From Vesta saturnalis (lineage: Eukaryota; Arthropoda; Insecta; Coleoptera; Lampyridae): a DNA stretch of 64,000 bases. The stretch is taken from NCBI GenBank assembly GCA_036346205.1, contig JARFJB010001819.1, forward strand, positions 3,767,501 through 3,831,500, in the 5' to 3' direction. Shown here piece after piece: positions 11,496 to 22,375 of this stretch. Within the stretch, counting starts at the first letter, position 1. The number at the start of each line of letters is the position of its first letter. The notes under the pieces are model-generated. The model was not told the DNA's origin. It saw nothing but the letters and a program-made list of their open reading frames with translations, and made no database searches. The position numbers were made by a program, and so were the translations under genes.

Positions 11496-12186
11496 AACAC
11501 ACCTATAGGACATGTTATAGCATGGCATTGGTTAGTCGGGTAAAGGCTATCTTTAATTTGTTAATATTTTCACTTAGGTACATCAAATGTACAGTCTTAT
11601 TTCTTATACCTACCTAATTAATTTAAAAATAAGAGTCCATAAATGTAGCTTTCTGTTAGGAACGGTAATTAATTTGTTCAGTGTAAGTACAATGCAAAAC
11701 ACTAAAATTGTATTTTTATCAATCTTAGCATTATTAAATAGTAATGCACTTATGGTTTTAACATTTATATTTGCGCACTTAATGCTTTATATAAAATATT
11801 AAACGTTTTGCAGAAAATCATAAATGAATCATACTTTATTAAGCAGATATTTAAACAATTATGTAAAAGTAATAAATAAGCCATTTAATTTTTCATTTGT
11901 TAAAGAATTACACTGTTATTTACAACCATTAACATAACTTATCTAGAATTAAACAATATTTAAATATAGATGTACGAAATTTACTTAAAATGGTATATAG
12001 TAAAGTGACCATTTATGTAAAAAAAGAAATACGGGACGCAGACTCATCACCGGAAGAATCTGAGGGGTATCACATACCAGTAAGGGGCAGGAGAGGGAGA
12101 GATTTCTTTTAAATTAGAAACAAGACTATGAGTTTTTATCCTCTATCTATAGTTTAAATGATAAATGTAGTTGTTTTTTTTTTATG
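11496..12186. other. AT-rich spacer
   Basis: No gene, repeat or terminal repeat is recognised between the right end of the unassigned transposon and the LINE copy. A 71-codon open frame at 11587-11802 has no recognisable content. Confidence 0.5.
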
Positions 12187-12666
12187 ATTGTGGGCCTGAA
12201 CAGGCTAAATTTGGCCTATTGTGCTAAAGCACTCATGAACACTTAGGAGGATGGATAGAGGGATAATGAATTGCCAATAGATGCCTATGAACAGCTACCT
12301 TAAATTTTCTCATATCCTAAGTGAGACGAAAGCAGAAACTAAGGAGATTATTCCAGAGTTTAGAAGCTGTGCAGAAAAATGTGGATTGCGCCCGTTTGGT
12401 ACGACAAGTGGAGATTTGTACTGCATACTGATGATGTGAATGAGCAAACCTGGTGTTTCTCGCAAAGATAGCCCGAGATGGTATCAAAGAATATATTTCA
12501 GAAGCACAATAGCCGTTGTAATAACGATAATACAAAGAAAGAACTGAAACCATCCTCCTATGCTCAAGGCACTGTATGTGAGAAGTTAAGGATGGGTCAT
12601 TTATAAGCCTAATCGCTCTCTTTTGAATCGATCAACGATATCGTATTAGGGAGCACTAACCCAGAG

Positions 12667-13552
12667 CAGTGGCGTAACTAAGGTGAGCTAAGCCCCTTGG
12701 CAAACATAGGCTGTACGCCCTCCTTCCAAACAAATAATTGTATAAAAAGAGTTTCTTTTACTAGACATTTTTAAAGAAAGGGTTGACTAAGTGTATATAT
12801 TTGGTCCAGGATAAAACAAATAAAAATAAAACAATATAATTATCATAAGTTTTTGTTATGAACGAATAAGTTCTAAAGTAAAATAATAATTTTCATATTA
12901 ATGTATACCTTATTTTCTTTGCTTTATTTTCTTTATGTATCGTTAATCATGTTAATAAATTTTCTTAATATTAGAAATGTATTTTTTGAAATCCAATTTT
13001 AAATCTAAATTTTTTTAAAACAACGGAGATACGGAATTTTCATTACCACTAATCAATCCAAGGTATTATTGTTATTCTGCGTGTTCATTCCAATAATATT
13101 ACCTTGTGATTGATTAGATGTAATGCGAATTTCTATTGAATATTAATAGCATAGGTACTATACTAATTTAAAATTACCGCGTTTATTTAATTAGTATGTG
13201 TCCTAATTGTAGGTGACGCTCTTACAGAGTTGCCATTCTTAACGTATTTTTTTATCTATGACTGCTAAGACAATAACTGACTGTGACTGAGCCTGACAGA
13301 TAAACAAAGGGTAGACAGAACAGCGGACACTCGGACAGATGCGCGCCTGGCGGTGATTCATAGCGACAATGCGACGTCACACCAACAAACACAGAAGAAA
13401 AATCTGTTCGTTGCATCACACATACTTACCATAGATATAGAGAGACGTTGATACTTACTCTCTCACTGCTCTCTCTTTAGTTAACGTTCATCAGTATTTT
13501 TCATTTAAGATTTTGCGCTGCCAAGGTCGCCAAGGCGTTATTTACGCCCCTG
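12667..13552. mobile_element. non-autonomous hAT-type element
   Basis: 886 bp, ends CAGTGGCGTAAC and (inverted) CAGGGGCGTAAA, with the 8-bp duplication ACCCAGAG at 12659-12666 and 13553-13560. CAGNGGCG ends and 8-bp duplications are the hAT signature. There is no coding capacity. A hairpin lies at 13046-13120. Confidence 0.9.
13046..13120. repeat. imperfect hairpin inside the hAT MITE
   Basis: AATCAATCCAAGGTATTATTG is mirrored about 20 bases later by CAATAATATTACCTTG then TGATTGATT. It may be a small foldback element or a structural part of the MITE. Confidence 0.6.
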
Positions 13553-14230
13553 ACCCAGAGGTGAGAATTATATTCCAGATGAGGCCGAATTTGGGCCTTA
13601 TACAGCAGAAGAAGTTGTCGAGAGGTAAAGTACTGCTTAGATCTGTACAAAAAGCCTATTTTACGAGAAGCTGTTTTGGTAGCTGACAGAAGATGGTCAA
13701 CCCATGAGAGACTTGAAGATACAGTGGTTGTTTATGGTAATTTTTAGGTATCCCATGCCATAATGTAGGGGAGGGTGGCCCAAAATAATCCCCCTAAGCT
13801 ATAAATGTCTGTAAAAAGCAAGGTATACAAGAAAAGAAGTTCAAATATATTTTTTTGGAATGTCGGTAGACTGTACTTAAATATTGCCTTACCAAGTTTT
13901 TGGAATAATAGGTAAGCAATTTTTTGAGGGTAGTAATGTAGATGTTTGTAAAAGGATCGTTTTACCCTGATATGTTTGGCAAAATGATCCCCTAAAGTAA
14001 TGCAAAATGATCCCTGTTTTAGATGCATTTTAAGAGTTTTTTCCTAATAAAACAACCAAATAACGACAACCAAAATTACTTTATTTAGCTAAACCAGAAG
14101 ACATTCATTAAGAATAAACTTAATTCGCTGTGTAATAAAACAGCTAATAATAAGATATCAAAAAACGACAAAATACAAAAAAGTCTGCATTAAAGCGCAA
14201 AACAAGATGACATTACAAGCTAGGTACAAT

Positions 14231-14401
14231 TTTGTCAAAGTTGAAAAATTAAATTTTAATTTTTCAACTTTGACAAACATCTTTAACAATTTTAATAGAT
14301 ATTACTACTGATGAAGATAACTGTAAGTGTTATCGAAACGTTTAGATTGTATAATTTAAAATACACCATTAAAAAACCAAAAAAAGATAAGTATTTTATT
14401 A
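14231..14401 (+). repeat. hammerhead-bearing repeat, copy 1
   Basis: About 170 bp, present in reverse orientation at 18629-18782 at high identity. Copy 1 begins with a 47-bp near-perfect palindrome (23-bp arms 14231-14253 and 14255-14277). The arrangement resembles partial, inverted terminal regions of Penelope-like retroelements, which are known to carry hammerhead ribozymes, but no Penelope reverse transcriptase is visible in the window. Confidence 0.75.
14289..14368 (+). ncRNA. hammerhead-ribozyme-like motif (copy 1)
   Basis: CTGATGA (14308-14314), a 6-bp stem II GATAAC/GTTATC (316-321 with 329-334 of 14 kb), a 7-nt loop, then GAAAC (14335-14339) and a palindromic AACGTT-type stem III region. 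Stem I has a three-base proximal helix (CTA with TAG), an internal loop and a distal ATTTTAA/TTAAAAT helix. One A (14315) sits unpaired between the CUGANGA box and stem II, a departure from the canonical core, so activity is uncertain. The short self-complementary stem III suggests a dimeric form, as in Penelope-like elements. Confidence 0.55.
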
Positions 14402-14421
14402 TGTGTGATAATGGTGAAAGT

Positions 14422-15860
14422 TTACATTTTCATATTATCTAAAACCTGTTTGCGCACTTTGTTCACCTTGGCATTGTCAATACAATAGTCACAGCAATAT
14501 GGAGCGCAGTCATTATCGTCGATTCCCGCACACTCATCATGTGCCCAACGATAGCATATTGAGCACTGCACCCACCCTTCTCCTGAATGATACTGTAGAA
14601 ATAACACATTCTGTATCTTCGTCCACTTCGGATTCCTCCGAAGATTCCTCGTCATTTTTGTCCTGTTTTCTTCTTTTGTTATTCGTATATTTTCTCACAT
14701 TTCGCCTTTTATTTTTTTCTTTGGGAACTTTTTTTTCTGCCAATTTATTCTTGTTTTTTAGAGCTTTTTTTCGGCCTGCTTTTTCTTCTTCTGTTGTTCC
14801 TCTAACAATTGATCTTTATACGGAGTGCTCGCCAAAACTACTGTGCCACCAGACTTCCTTTATTTTGAGCTACGTTGTTCTTGTGTCATTTTAGGGAGTG
14901 GATGAACATCATTTGGCAGTACGTTAAAACCACTTGATGCCTTTGATGTCGAGGGTTCATTAATTGAAGCTAAGGATTGTGTAACAGTTGCTGGTAAAGC
15001 GTCATTTTGCTCGTTGCTTTCAATATTTTTTCATTGGCCTCATCCTTCTGCTCACGAGCGGCAATATTTTCATCATTGACTTCTTCATTTCGTTCAAGGA
15101 CCGCATCATTTTCCTCATGAGCGTTGTCATTCCGAGGTTCATTTTGCTCAGTCACTTCAGCAGCTGCGAAATCAATGTCAGTGAAAACATCGGAGTCGTA
15201 CCAAAAAATCCCCGTGTTCTTGAATACGTTAATTCCGTTAAGTGGTGTGCAGGCCTGCATGTAAGACTCGTTGAAGATTTGTAAGATTTGGAAAACAGTT
15301 ACAACCCTTCCGGGGTGATTAGTAAGCCACTTCTCCAATGCTTTATCGTGGAAGTGATTGAGCGTATACACGAAACTCACGTCTAACGGCTGCAGTTTGT
15401 GGGTAGTGTGTGGCGGTAGACATAAAATGGTCACAAAATTACTTCTGGCTTTTTCGATGACACTCAAGTTTTTTGTGTGCGAAAGGTGACCATCAAGAAT
15501 CAGAAGAGCAGGATCCTCTTATGAAGGCTTAATAAAGGAAAGAAAATGGTCAAACCACACCTCAAAAACCTCAACTTCCATCCAACCAGAATCGTTGCAA
15601 TAGAATGCTGTTCCCGGTGGTGCACTATGTTTCAACTCTTGTTTCATTCGCTTACGAGCAAGAATAACCATAGGTGGAACTTAGGAACCACATGCAGACA
15701 TACAAATTACGGCAGTAGTGGACACACCTCGTTCTGCGATACAACTCTGCCAACTTGTTTTCTACCTCTTTGAGCTAGAACTTTACAATTTTTACCTGGG
15801 ACCGTACTCAAAGTTGTTTCATCAACATAAAATATTTTCGTAAACTCGTCAAACAGTACT
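14422..15860 (-). pseudogene. pogo/DDE_1 transposase fragment with C-terminal PHD-type finger
   Basis: On -, YVDETTLSTVPGKN and a GRKQVG block near 15780-15850 give the first catalytic aspartate. LCLPPHTTHKLQPLDVSFV at 15370-15430 gives the third. Then comes a Glu/Asn-rich linker, a Lys-rich basic tract, and at 14460-14580 a Cys/His cluster (VQCSICYRWAHDECAGID, then CCDYC) of PHD type. The middle of the catalytic domain contains stops, and the linker and zinc finger are in different frames. The N-terminal DNA-binding part is missing. Compare the same architecture at 25294-26287. Confidence 0.8.
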
Positions 15861-16859
15861 ATGTGTTTTCATAAAATATATTGCAACTTAATGTTCCTAT
15901 TACTATTTTGTCATTAAAAGCCCTTTTAAAGCTACAGTAAGGCTAGTTTTTTTGCTGGTTCAAATTTTGATTAAAAAAAAAACCTTTCCATTGCGGCGAC
16001 GGATCTCAATAAACATGTGCACATTTCAACAATTTTTAATCTGTTCTTGTGTGGTATAGATATCTTCACACTTGTAGTAGTAAAAAAACTTGACGCATTG
16101 TTGGTCAATAGAAACAGAAACTTCTTTCCATTATTTCATCTTTAGACTGGTTGCATATTTTTTAATCCACCCAATTTCATCAAAAGTTCCGAATCATCTA
16201 TATGAATATCAGGGTGTGATTTTTTAAAAACAGTTAATGAGTTTCCAACATCTGACCACATAGGTTATTTTTTTAGCAATACCCAACGGAACGCTTGCGA
16301 ATCTTCAAATTTCATTTATTCAAATAGGCTGATAAGTAATATAAAACATGATCACTGACGTTTTAAATTGAGTTACGCCTTGGTCTTCCCCATCATATTT
16401 ACCAAAGCTGCTAGCATAGTGTTAACTTGATCAAGCAAAAAGACTTCATTTTTCCGTTCTATTAATTGTTCCCTTAAATTTGATAAAAACTTACGAGTGA
16501 AGAAACCATAGCCAAACTTCAAAAAAATTGTTTTTAAAACTATTAAGAATCAATGTATGCCTTTTGTCTTAAGAGAGGAAATAACTCTGTGATGGTTTTA
16601 CCATTTTCAATATTCTTTTTATCGAAGCTAACAACGCTAAATCATCTGGTTTTACCATATCACAAACAGTGTTTGGTATTCAACATTAACAAACTCACAA
16701 AATTCTTTTAATTATACAAATTAAACAGTATAAATGTAAAAATAACCATAGATTTTCGCAATATAATGTCTCCGATGTCAATAGCCCGCTGATTTTTTAA
16801 TACAGTTACGAAGGATATGAGAAGCACAGTTCACCCCAACTAAAGGTCTTGAAGTAACT

Positions 16860-17805
16860 TACTTACTTACTTACTTAACCTTCACGCCATTCCCTTGCGG
16901 GGTAGGCAAAACAATCCCTGCCTCTTATTTATTTTTCATTCACAATCTTTCGCCATGCTTTCCTATCTCTACATACCTCCCTAGCTTCCGCAAGATTCAT
17001 ACATAGTCTCTGACATGCCCTTTTGTTTTTAGAACTCCTTATCTTTCTTTCCTTTATCAAAGATGCTACTACATTCAGCCAAGTTTTACGCGGCCTACCA
17101 GGCCCGGCCTTTCCCCTAACGTCACCCACATATATTTGTTTCGTTAATCTTATGTTATTCATTCTCTCAATGTGACCAAACCAACGTAATGTACAACTTT
17201 TATATCTATCCATCATCGTCTTTTCCTCACCACACTCCCTCATTATGCATTCATTTTTTATCTTGTCCCTTCTCGTTTTACCACATGCGCTTCTCAGAAA
17301 TCTCATACCCACAGCATTTATTTTTCTTTCGTGCTTTTTTGACATACCCATGTCTCACTTCCATACAGTACTGATGGGACGAATACGCCATTATAGATTG
17401 CTCGTTTCGCAGCTAGGCTCATGCTTTCATTTCTCATTATCGTCCACATACTTCCAATCACTTTCCTTCCAGCATTGACCCTTCGTCCAATCTCGCTCTC
17501 AATTGTACCATCTGCAGTAAACATTCTACCGAGATATACCAGCTCGTCCACTTGCTCCACGATTTCATCTTGCAGAGTAAATACTCTACTCTCCTTTTTA
17601 CCTTCCCGATTGAACACCACAATCTTAGTTTTGTTCGCGTTTACCTTTAGGTCCATGCTCTCACAGACTGTATCAAACTTCCTCAGAGCGGTTTGCAGCT
17701 CATCCGCACTGTCACTTAATAAGACTGTGTCATCTGCATACACCAAGAGTCGTACATTTACGTCACCAACCATTACACCATTTGTATCGTTACATGCTTG
17801 TCTAA
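16860..17805 (-). mobile_element. 5'-truncated RTE-type LINE with 9-bp target duplication
   Basis: Flanked by GAAGTAACT at 16851-16859 and 17806-17814. It ends (on the element strand) in a short (GTAA)n tail, seen as TTAC repeats at 16858-16877, as is usual for RTE elements. Length 946 bp. It interrupts the hAT remnant. Confidence 0.9.
16929..17773 (-). pseudogene. RTE reverse transcriptase, C-terminal part
   Basis: Begins just before the catalytic LLVYADDTVLLSDSADELQ motif (about 17735-17690), then thumb (YLGRMF, SVLYGSETW) and the RTE C-terminal module with LRWFGHIERM and AGPGRPRKTW, ending at 16929 with a stop. A single frame shift near 17320-17350 joins two long frames. The fingers domain and endonuclease are missing because of 5' truncation. 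Confidence 0.9.
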
Positions 17806-18628
17806 GAAGTAACTGCTGAACTTTATGAAAGACGTTATTTTAGCCATATCTTGCTACTCTTCCAAAATTGCAATTTGTGTTGTCAGCGCACATTACCATC
17901 CCTTTTGTTGTTTATTCGTATTTGCTAACCGTTTTAATAATATATTCGAATATGTCTGAAGATTCACCTGGAAGATCTTGTACTTCCAAAAGTTTTACTT
18001 GAATGCCCTTGCCTTTCATAAAATATCTCACGAGTATGGGTCAAATTTTTCCGCTCTCGTTCATTCTGTATGGAGCTTAATGATTTTTTTTTGTAAAATG
18101 TTACACACAATACTTTCACATTTGGTTCTAGCACATGCAAGTTTTTTTAACTAACTGTTATTAACATGTTAAAGATAATTCAATTACATTTTGTTTATAA
18201 ATCTAAGGTCCTTGTGACAGATTGATTTCAAATCAATATCTTAGACTTGTTTCTATAACCGAGATGTTTTGATAGAAACTGGTTTCAGATCAATGCCTCA
18301 AATTTATTCCGATATTACTTGGCAGTTTTAAATTGGGATGTAATTAATAAATCTGTTTGTGGTTTTGATTGCAAACGTATTAATAACTATTCTCTGACTT
18401 GATTTTAGTTAAAATTAAGAATTTCACGCTAAGATCAACATCTTGAAATAAATTCCTTTTGGACGAGCACTGAATAGTGAAAGGGTATTTGTTGTGGTTA
18501 CATAATTGGAAAATCCATACCTTCATAATTGTATGTTAAATAACCATAACTGTTTATGCAAACACATTAATGGGTTTTTGTACAATAAAAAATTTACTTT
18601 TAAATTTAGGGAAAACCCTTAAGTACTT

Positions 18629-18782
18629 TTAATAAAATACTTATCTTTTTGGGTTTTTAATGGTGTATTTAAATTATACAATCTAAACGTTTCGATAACA
18701 CTTACAGTTATCTTCGTCAGTAGTAATATTTGTAAAAATTGTTAAAGATGTTGTAAACAATTTTGTCAAAGTTGAAAAATTA
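18629..18782 (-). repeat. hammerhead-bearing repeat, copy 2 (inverted)
   Basis: Reverse complement of copy 1, covering GATAAGTATTTTATTA through the hammerhead core to TTTTTCAACTTTGACAAAA. The core reads CTGACGA rather than CTGATGA; position 7 of the hammerhead core is free, so both copies still fit CUGANGA, and stem II is identical. Finding both copies conserved at core positions while flanks differ is mild evidence of past function. Confidence 0.75.
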
Positions 18783-19211
18783 AAACATAAACATCAGCCT
18801 GCTATTAATACAACAGTTTGAGAAACGCATAAAGCCAACTATAAAAATTAAATTTTAAATTTTAGTAAAGAATAACTAGAGGTCATTAAAAATTAACTAT
18901 TGTTAAACTGCCGTAAAGATGACAAACCAGAACACTCTCTACGACGAAAGCTAACAATGAAATTTGTCAGCCAAAAAACACATTTAACAAAATTTAATCG
19001 AGTTATGATGTAAGTGTAAAGTTGTGAAAAACTTCAATTTGAAAATGATAGAAGCATTCACAAATCCAAACATCACATCAAATAAAATATTGGGTTATTT
19101 TATTATGAGATTATGAGGTCTATGATAATGCAGGAATAAATGAAAAGCCTTTAGATATGGCAGTCAATTTGTAAGCAGTGACCACCTACATGATGTGTTT
19201 GATAGCGTGAT

Positions 19212-19680
19212 AGGAAATCATATTATTTAAAAGCCAGGTGTTTTGCATCTTTTAATAAAAAAAAATCATATTCTGTAATGGTAAAGTTAAATCAACTATT
19301 AGGGGCTGTTATCAGTGGTACCTGTGAATGTAAGCAATCAGCATTGGGTAAATGCAGCCACGTAAGTGCTCTCTTGCTATTCTTAGAAAAGTTTATTAAG
19401 GAATATGATTGTGATAGAACTACATGCACTAGCAAGCTAAGACAGTGGGGTTTAGTTGCTAAACCTAAAAACCAGGACATATAGCTGTAAAAAAGTATGG
19501 AAAAGTGAGGTTCAAACCAATACGGAGGGCATCATTTGATCCTAGACCCGAAGAGTACACTAGAAATGTGAATTTAAATAATTTTATTTGTGATCTGAAG
19601 AAAGAAAATCAAGAATCAATGTTTGAAAATTCAAATTACAATACAATGACTTTAAAATGGAACAGGACAGTATAAACATT
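19212..19680 (+). pseudogene. SWIM zinc-finger protein fragment
   Basis: An open frame from about 19227 contains a SWIM finger: CECKQSALGKCSHVSALLLF (CxC...CxH, 19327-19385), followed by CTSKLRQWG. A stop at 19482 is followed in another frame by KPIRRASFDPRPEEY. In animals this finger often sits N-terminal to a YqaJ-type exonuclease domain in genes carried by THAP/Harbinger-like (ISL2EU-type) transposons. Here the YqaJ part is absent: the frame runs straight into the convergent transposase at 19689. I infer both belonged to one element. Confidence 0.65.
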
Positions 19681-19688
19681 CTTAACAT

Positions 19689-20951
19689 TCAGTTTTGTAT
19701 TGATTTCGTCAAAATTTGGGAACATTTTATCCTTCTAATTGAGCACTCTACAGTAATACGACACTTTGCAATTTTTTTAGTCAATGTCTCTTCCTCTGCT
19801 GTTAAACGTGTTCTTCCAGCCAAAAAAGGCGGTATAATTAATGTGTATTTATTTTCATCACACACATCTTGAATGGTAAAACCACGATCTGCCATTATGA
19901 CATCACCTTCTTCCAAAAATACAGAAATATCTGAAGCTTTAAACAATTCTATGTCAGAAATGGACTCCTCGTAACATTCGCTGTTATACACCACTGCACC
20001 CCTTGATGACACTCTTTGTTGTTGGAAGTTTTTCGGCATTTGAAGTCGGAGTTCGGTACTATCAAGTATTATGGTAACTTTTGTCATTTAATAAACGAAA
20101 ACAAGCTGGCATATCTCTCATCTCAGTAGCACGAGCACCTTTTACTAAGTCATTACGAAGACAACAACACTGTAAATGTACAAATTGCACCCATGTATAA
20201 AACATCACCAACACATGAATCACATTAATGTAAAATATAGAGAGTTCTTTTAATGTATACCCACGTCTTAAATGTATGAACATTAAACATAACTTGTCCT
20301 TATTTGTGAGGTAACTGTATTTATTTCTTGTTGGTGTGTGACTAATTTGCTTGTACATTAATCGTGACATGACACTTTCATCCAAAAAATTGAAAAATGC
20401 TTCAAACTGAGGTACGGTCAATCCAATAAAATATTGAAAATGTTTATGTTCGAAAGATGCAAACAAGAAAAAATTCTCAAACTTTTTCAACGTAGAGATG
20501 TTTTCACTCTTCATATCCAAAAGTTCAACAAATGTTTGTGTTGCTGTATGATGATGGATAGGTGTGATCACTGGTATTTTTTGCGTCTTGATTTTCCTTT
20601 CGTAACAATGCTGTTGCTTCGAGGTGAAGGTCCCTTTTATTCCCTATTGCTCGATCCAACTTCAACATATCTCTGAACATATAGACTTTTTGAATGCACT
20701 AAGAAGTTAGCAGTATAATTCGGATGTGGTGCTGGATTAGAATCTTCTGTTTCTATTCCAAAATGCTTACTGCAACCATACACATTTTGGGTAATGTTCG
20801 ATAGATTAAGGATGTCATTTCCACATAACTCTATCCATAAAAGACATTTAGCCATGTCGCGTACCGGTTTTGGAAAGGGATGAAATCGAACATTTCTGGG
20901 TTTCTTAGATTTGGAGGTGTAGCCGCAATCCTTGTAATAGCACTTGGGCAT
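19689..20951 (-). pseudogene. THAP-domain Harbinger-type (DDE_4) transposase
   Basis: On -, the start MPKCYYKDCG at 20951 opens a THAP zinc finger (CxxxxC, a conserved W, and GCSKHF at residues about 65-70, then a proline-rich PAPHPN tail). The second block (20062-20571) is the helical linker with a DKLCLMFIHLRRGYT helix. The third block (19689-20087) has the catalytic signature: IILDSTELRLQMPKNFQQQ, VIMADRGFTIQ, and RITVECSIRRIK. Two frame changes, near 20640 and 20075, separate the blocks. The key D, D and E residues are retained. Terminal repeats were not found. It converges with the SWIM fragment. Confidence 0.88.
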
Positions 20952-21354
20952 TATACAGTTTTCCTGTAGTGAAAGAATCAATAACAATTAACTTTTAACC
21001 TAGTACTTACTTATACTGCAATGGTTCTAAACAATTGAGTCTTGGAAAAGGATTAAAGGCAGGGTGATTAACAAAAAGGAAAAAATAAAAGGTAACTGAA
21101 CGTAGCTGATAGAAGTAGATAATGCAATGTGAAAAAAGCACGGGAATAATGATTATGTAAACAAAAGGATTAATACAAAACGACGGAATAACTAATAAGG
21201 TACAAATAACAGGGGTAAAAGAGAGCGAATAAAAAAAAAGTTAGGTTAGAACAATAAAAGCGGATTGCCAATATATGGTGATATTTTACGTTTGCGTGGC
21301 CGTCCTGCTAAATTGAGACACAACTAGGGCAGAACTTTTGTCTCTCTCATTTAA
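20952..21354. other. purine-rich spacer
   Basis: Between the THAP transposase start and the satellite. Rich in A and G with loosely repeating GGTAAC/AATAAAAGG blocks, resembling 22500-22745 on the other side of the satellite. No gene is seen. Confidence 0.4.
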
Positions 21355-22375
21355 ATGTCAAACTTTAATAGAAACTCTATTAACTTCATATTGCCGCGAC
21401 CCCTTGGAATTTGGTGTATAAATATGTACTGACGAATAGTCATGGGTCACAAAGCTTAGATCTTGGTCATCGAGGTAATCCATTTTTCCGTGTCCAAAAC
21501 GAGATTGAATAACAACATAGTTTTTGACCAAATTCAGTAAAAATGATAACAAACACTCATGGATTACAGAATACCGTCCTTATAGTGAGCAATATTCATG
21601 AGTCACAGAATACTCATCTCCAACGACATTGATGCATAAAATACTTTGTGCCAAATTCGGCCAAAATGATGGCCAACACTCATAGGTCACAGAATGTAGC
21701 TGTCGGTTATAGAACAAATAAATTTCCACAATATTGGTGTATTAACTTAGTTTTGAGACACAGAATTTAACTCTTAGTTATCGAGGGAATAAATTTATCC
21801 GCGTCCACAAAAAAATTGGTGTATCAATATAGATTTTGATTTTGGTCATACATACAATCCATCTTGCCACCTCCACAACGAAATTGGCGAGCCAACATAG
21901 TTTTTGGACCACACTAACCCAAATGATGTGACAGAGTTTAGCTCCTGAGTGTCGAGGCAATTTATTTTGCCGCAATTCCAAAGAAATTGTATGTAAATAT
22001 AGATTTTGAGTCAATGCTGAGAAATTTATCAGCTACAGAATTTAACTCTTCGTCATAGAGGCAATCTACTTTGCTGTGCCTACAACGAAATAGGTGTAAA
22101 AATATGGATTTTTGGGGCAACTTTGGTCAAAATGCTCACCAACACTTATAGGTCACAGTATTTAGCTCATCGAGGCATCGAGGAATTCAATTTTGCCCCG
22201 TACACAAAATTGGTGTATGAAAATCGTTTTGGGGCTAAATTCAGCCCTAATGATGACCAACATCACAGAATTTAGCTCTTGCCGATCGAGATAAACCATT
22301 TTTCCGGGATCCCAATGAAATTGATGTATATTTTGGTCAAATGCTGACAAACACCTAATGCGTACGTTTTTCCCC
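21355..22375. repeat. degenerate satellite array
   Basis: At least eight diverged copies of a unit that runs CACAGAATTTAGCTCTT..CGAGGCAAT..TTTGCCGC..ACAACGAAATTGGTGTAT and then a GGTCAAAATGATGACC-like segment. CACAGAATTTAG-like anchors occur at about 21446, 21603, 21689, 21757, 21929, 22032, 22152 and 22264, giving an irregular period of roughly 70-125 bp caused by internal deletions. Short open frames here are chance. Confidence 0.85.

Larger units (their letters stand above)
12187..13740 (-). mobile_element. 5'-truncated non-LTR retrotransposon 3' end (copy A), split by a MITE
   Basis: Collinear with 40404-40990: the same ATTGTGG..CTGAA..AGGCTAA start, GGATAGGGATA-type stretch, GAGTTTATTCCAGAGTTTAG and TACTGCTTAGATCT blocks. 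On -, 12317-12553 encodes the typical LINE reverse-transcriptase C-terminus ending in KLWNNLLS, preceded by an arginine/histidine motif (RNTRFAHSHH). A hAT-like MITE (12667-13552) is inserted within it and duplicated ACCCAGAG. The 3' end is the T-rich run on + near 12170-12183, i.e. an A-tail on the element strand. Confidence 0.75.
13766..15870 (-). mobile_element. truncated pogo-type element with PHD finger
   Basis: The left end TAGGGGAGGGTGGCCCAAAA (13766) is typical of the pogo group and is followed by repeated AAAATGATCCCC-like blocks to 14030. The transposase reads leftward from about 15860. No matching right terminal repeat was found before 16.9 kb, so the 5' side is lost. A hammerhead-like repeat (14231-14401) is inserted between the terminal region and the transposase 3' end. 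Confidence 0.7.
15950..18075 (-). pseudogene. hAT-type transposase remnant, split by an RTE insertion
   Basis: On -, 18075-17820 reads through GIQVKLLEVQDLPGESSD and CADNTNCNFG, motifs of the DUF4371/ZMYM-like hAT proteins. After the RTE insertion, 16850-16650 continues with LVGVNCASHILRN and a KIYGYF-type segment. Near 16030-15990 a possible C-terminal dimerisation segment ends in an MERFF motif. Many stops and frame changes are present. The order of motifs across the RTE insertion matches the family order, which supports one split gene. Confidence 0.6.

Noticed and set aside
14499..14894. 131-codon + frame
   Set aside because: Serine/phenylalanine-rich shadow of the pogo transposase linker and PHD region on the other strand.
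17421..17819. 132-codon + frame
   Set aside because: Antisense shadow of the RTE reverse transcriptase.
14231..18782. Reading the two inverted hammerhead repeats as TIRs of one 4.5 kb element
   Set aside because: Copy 1 lies inside the pogo remnant that starts at 13766, and the interval holds three unrelated elements, so independent insertions are more likely.
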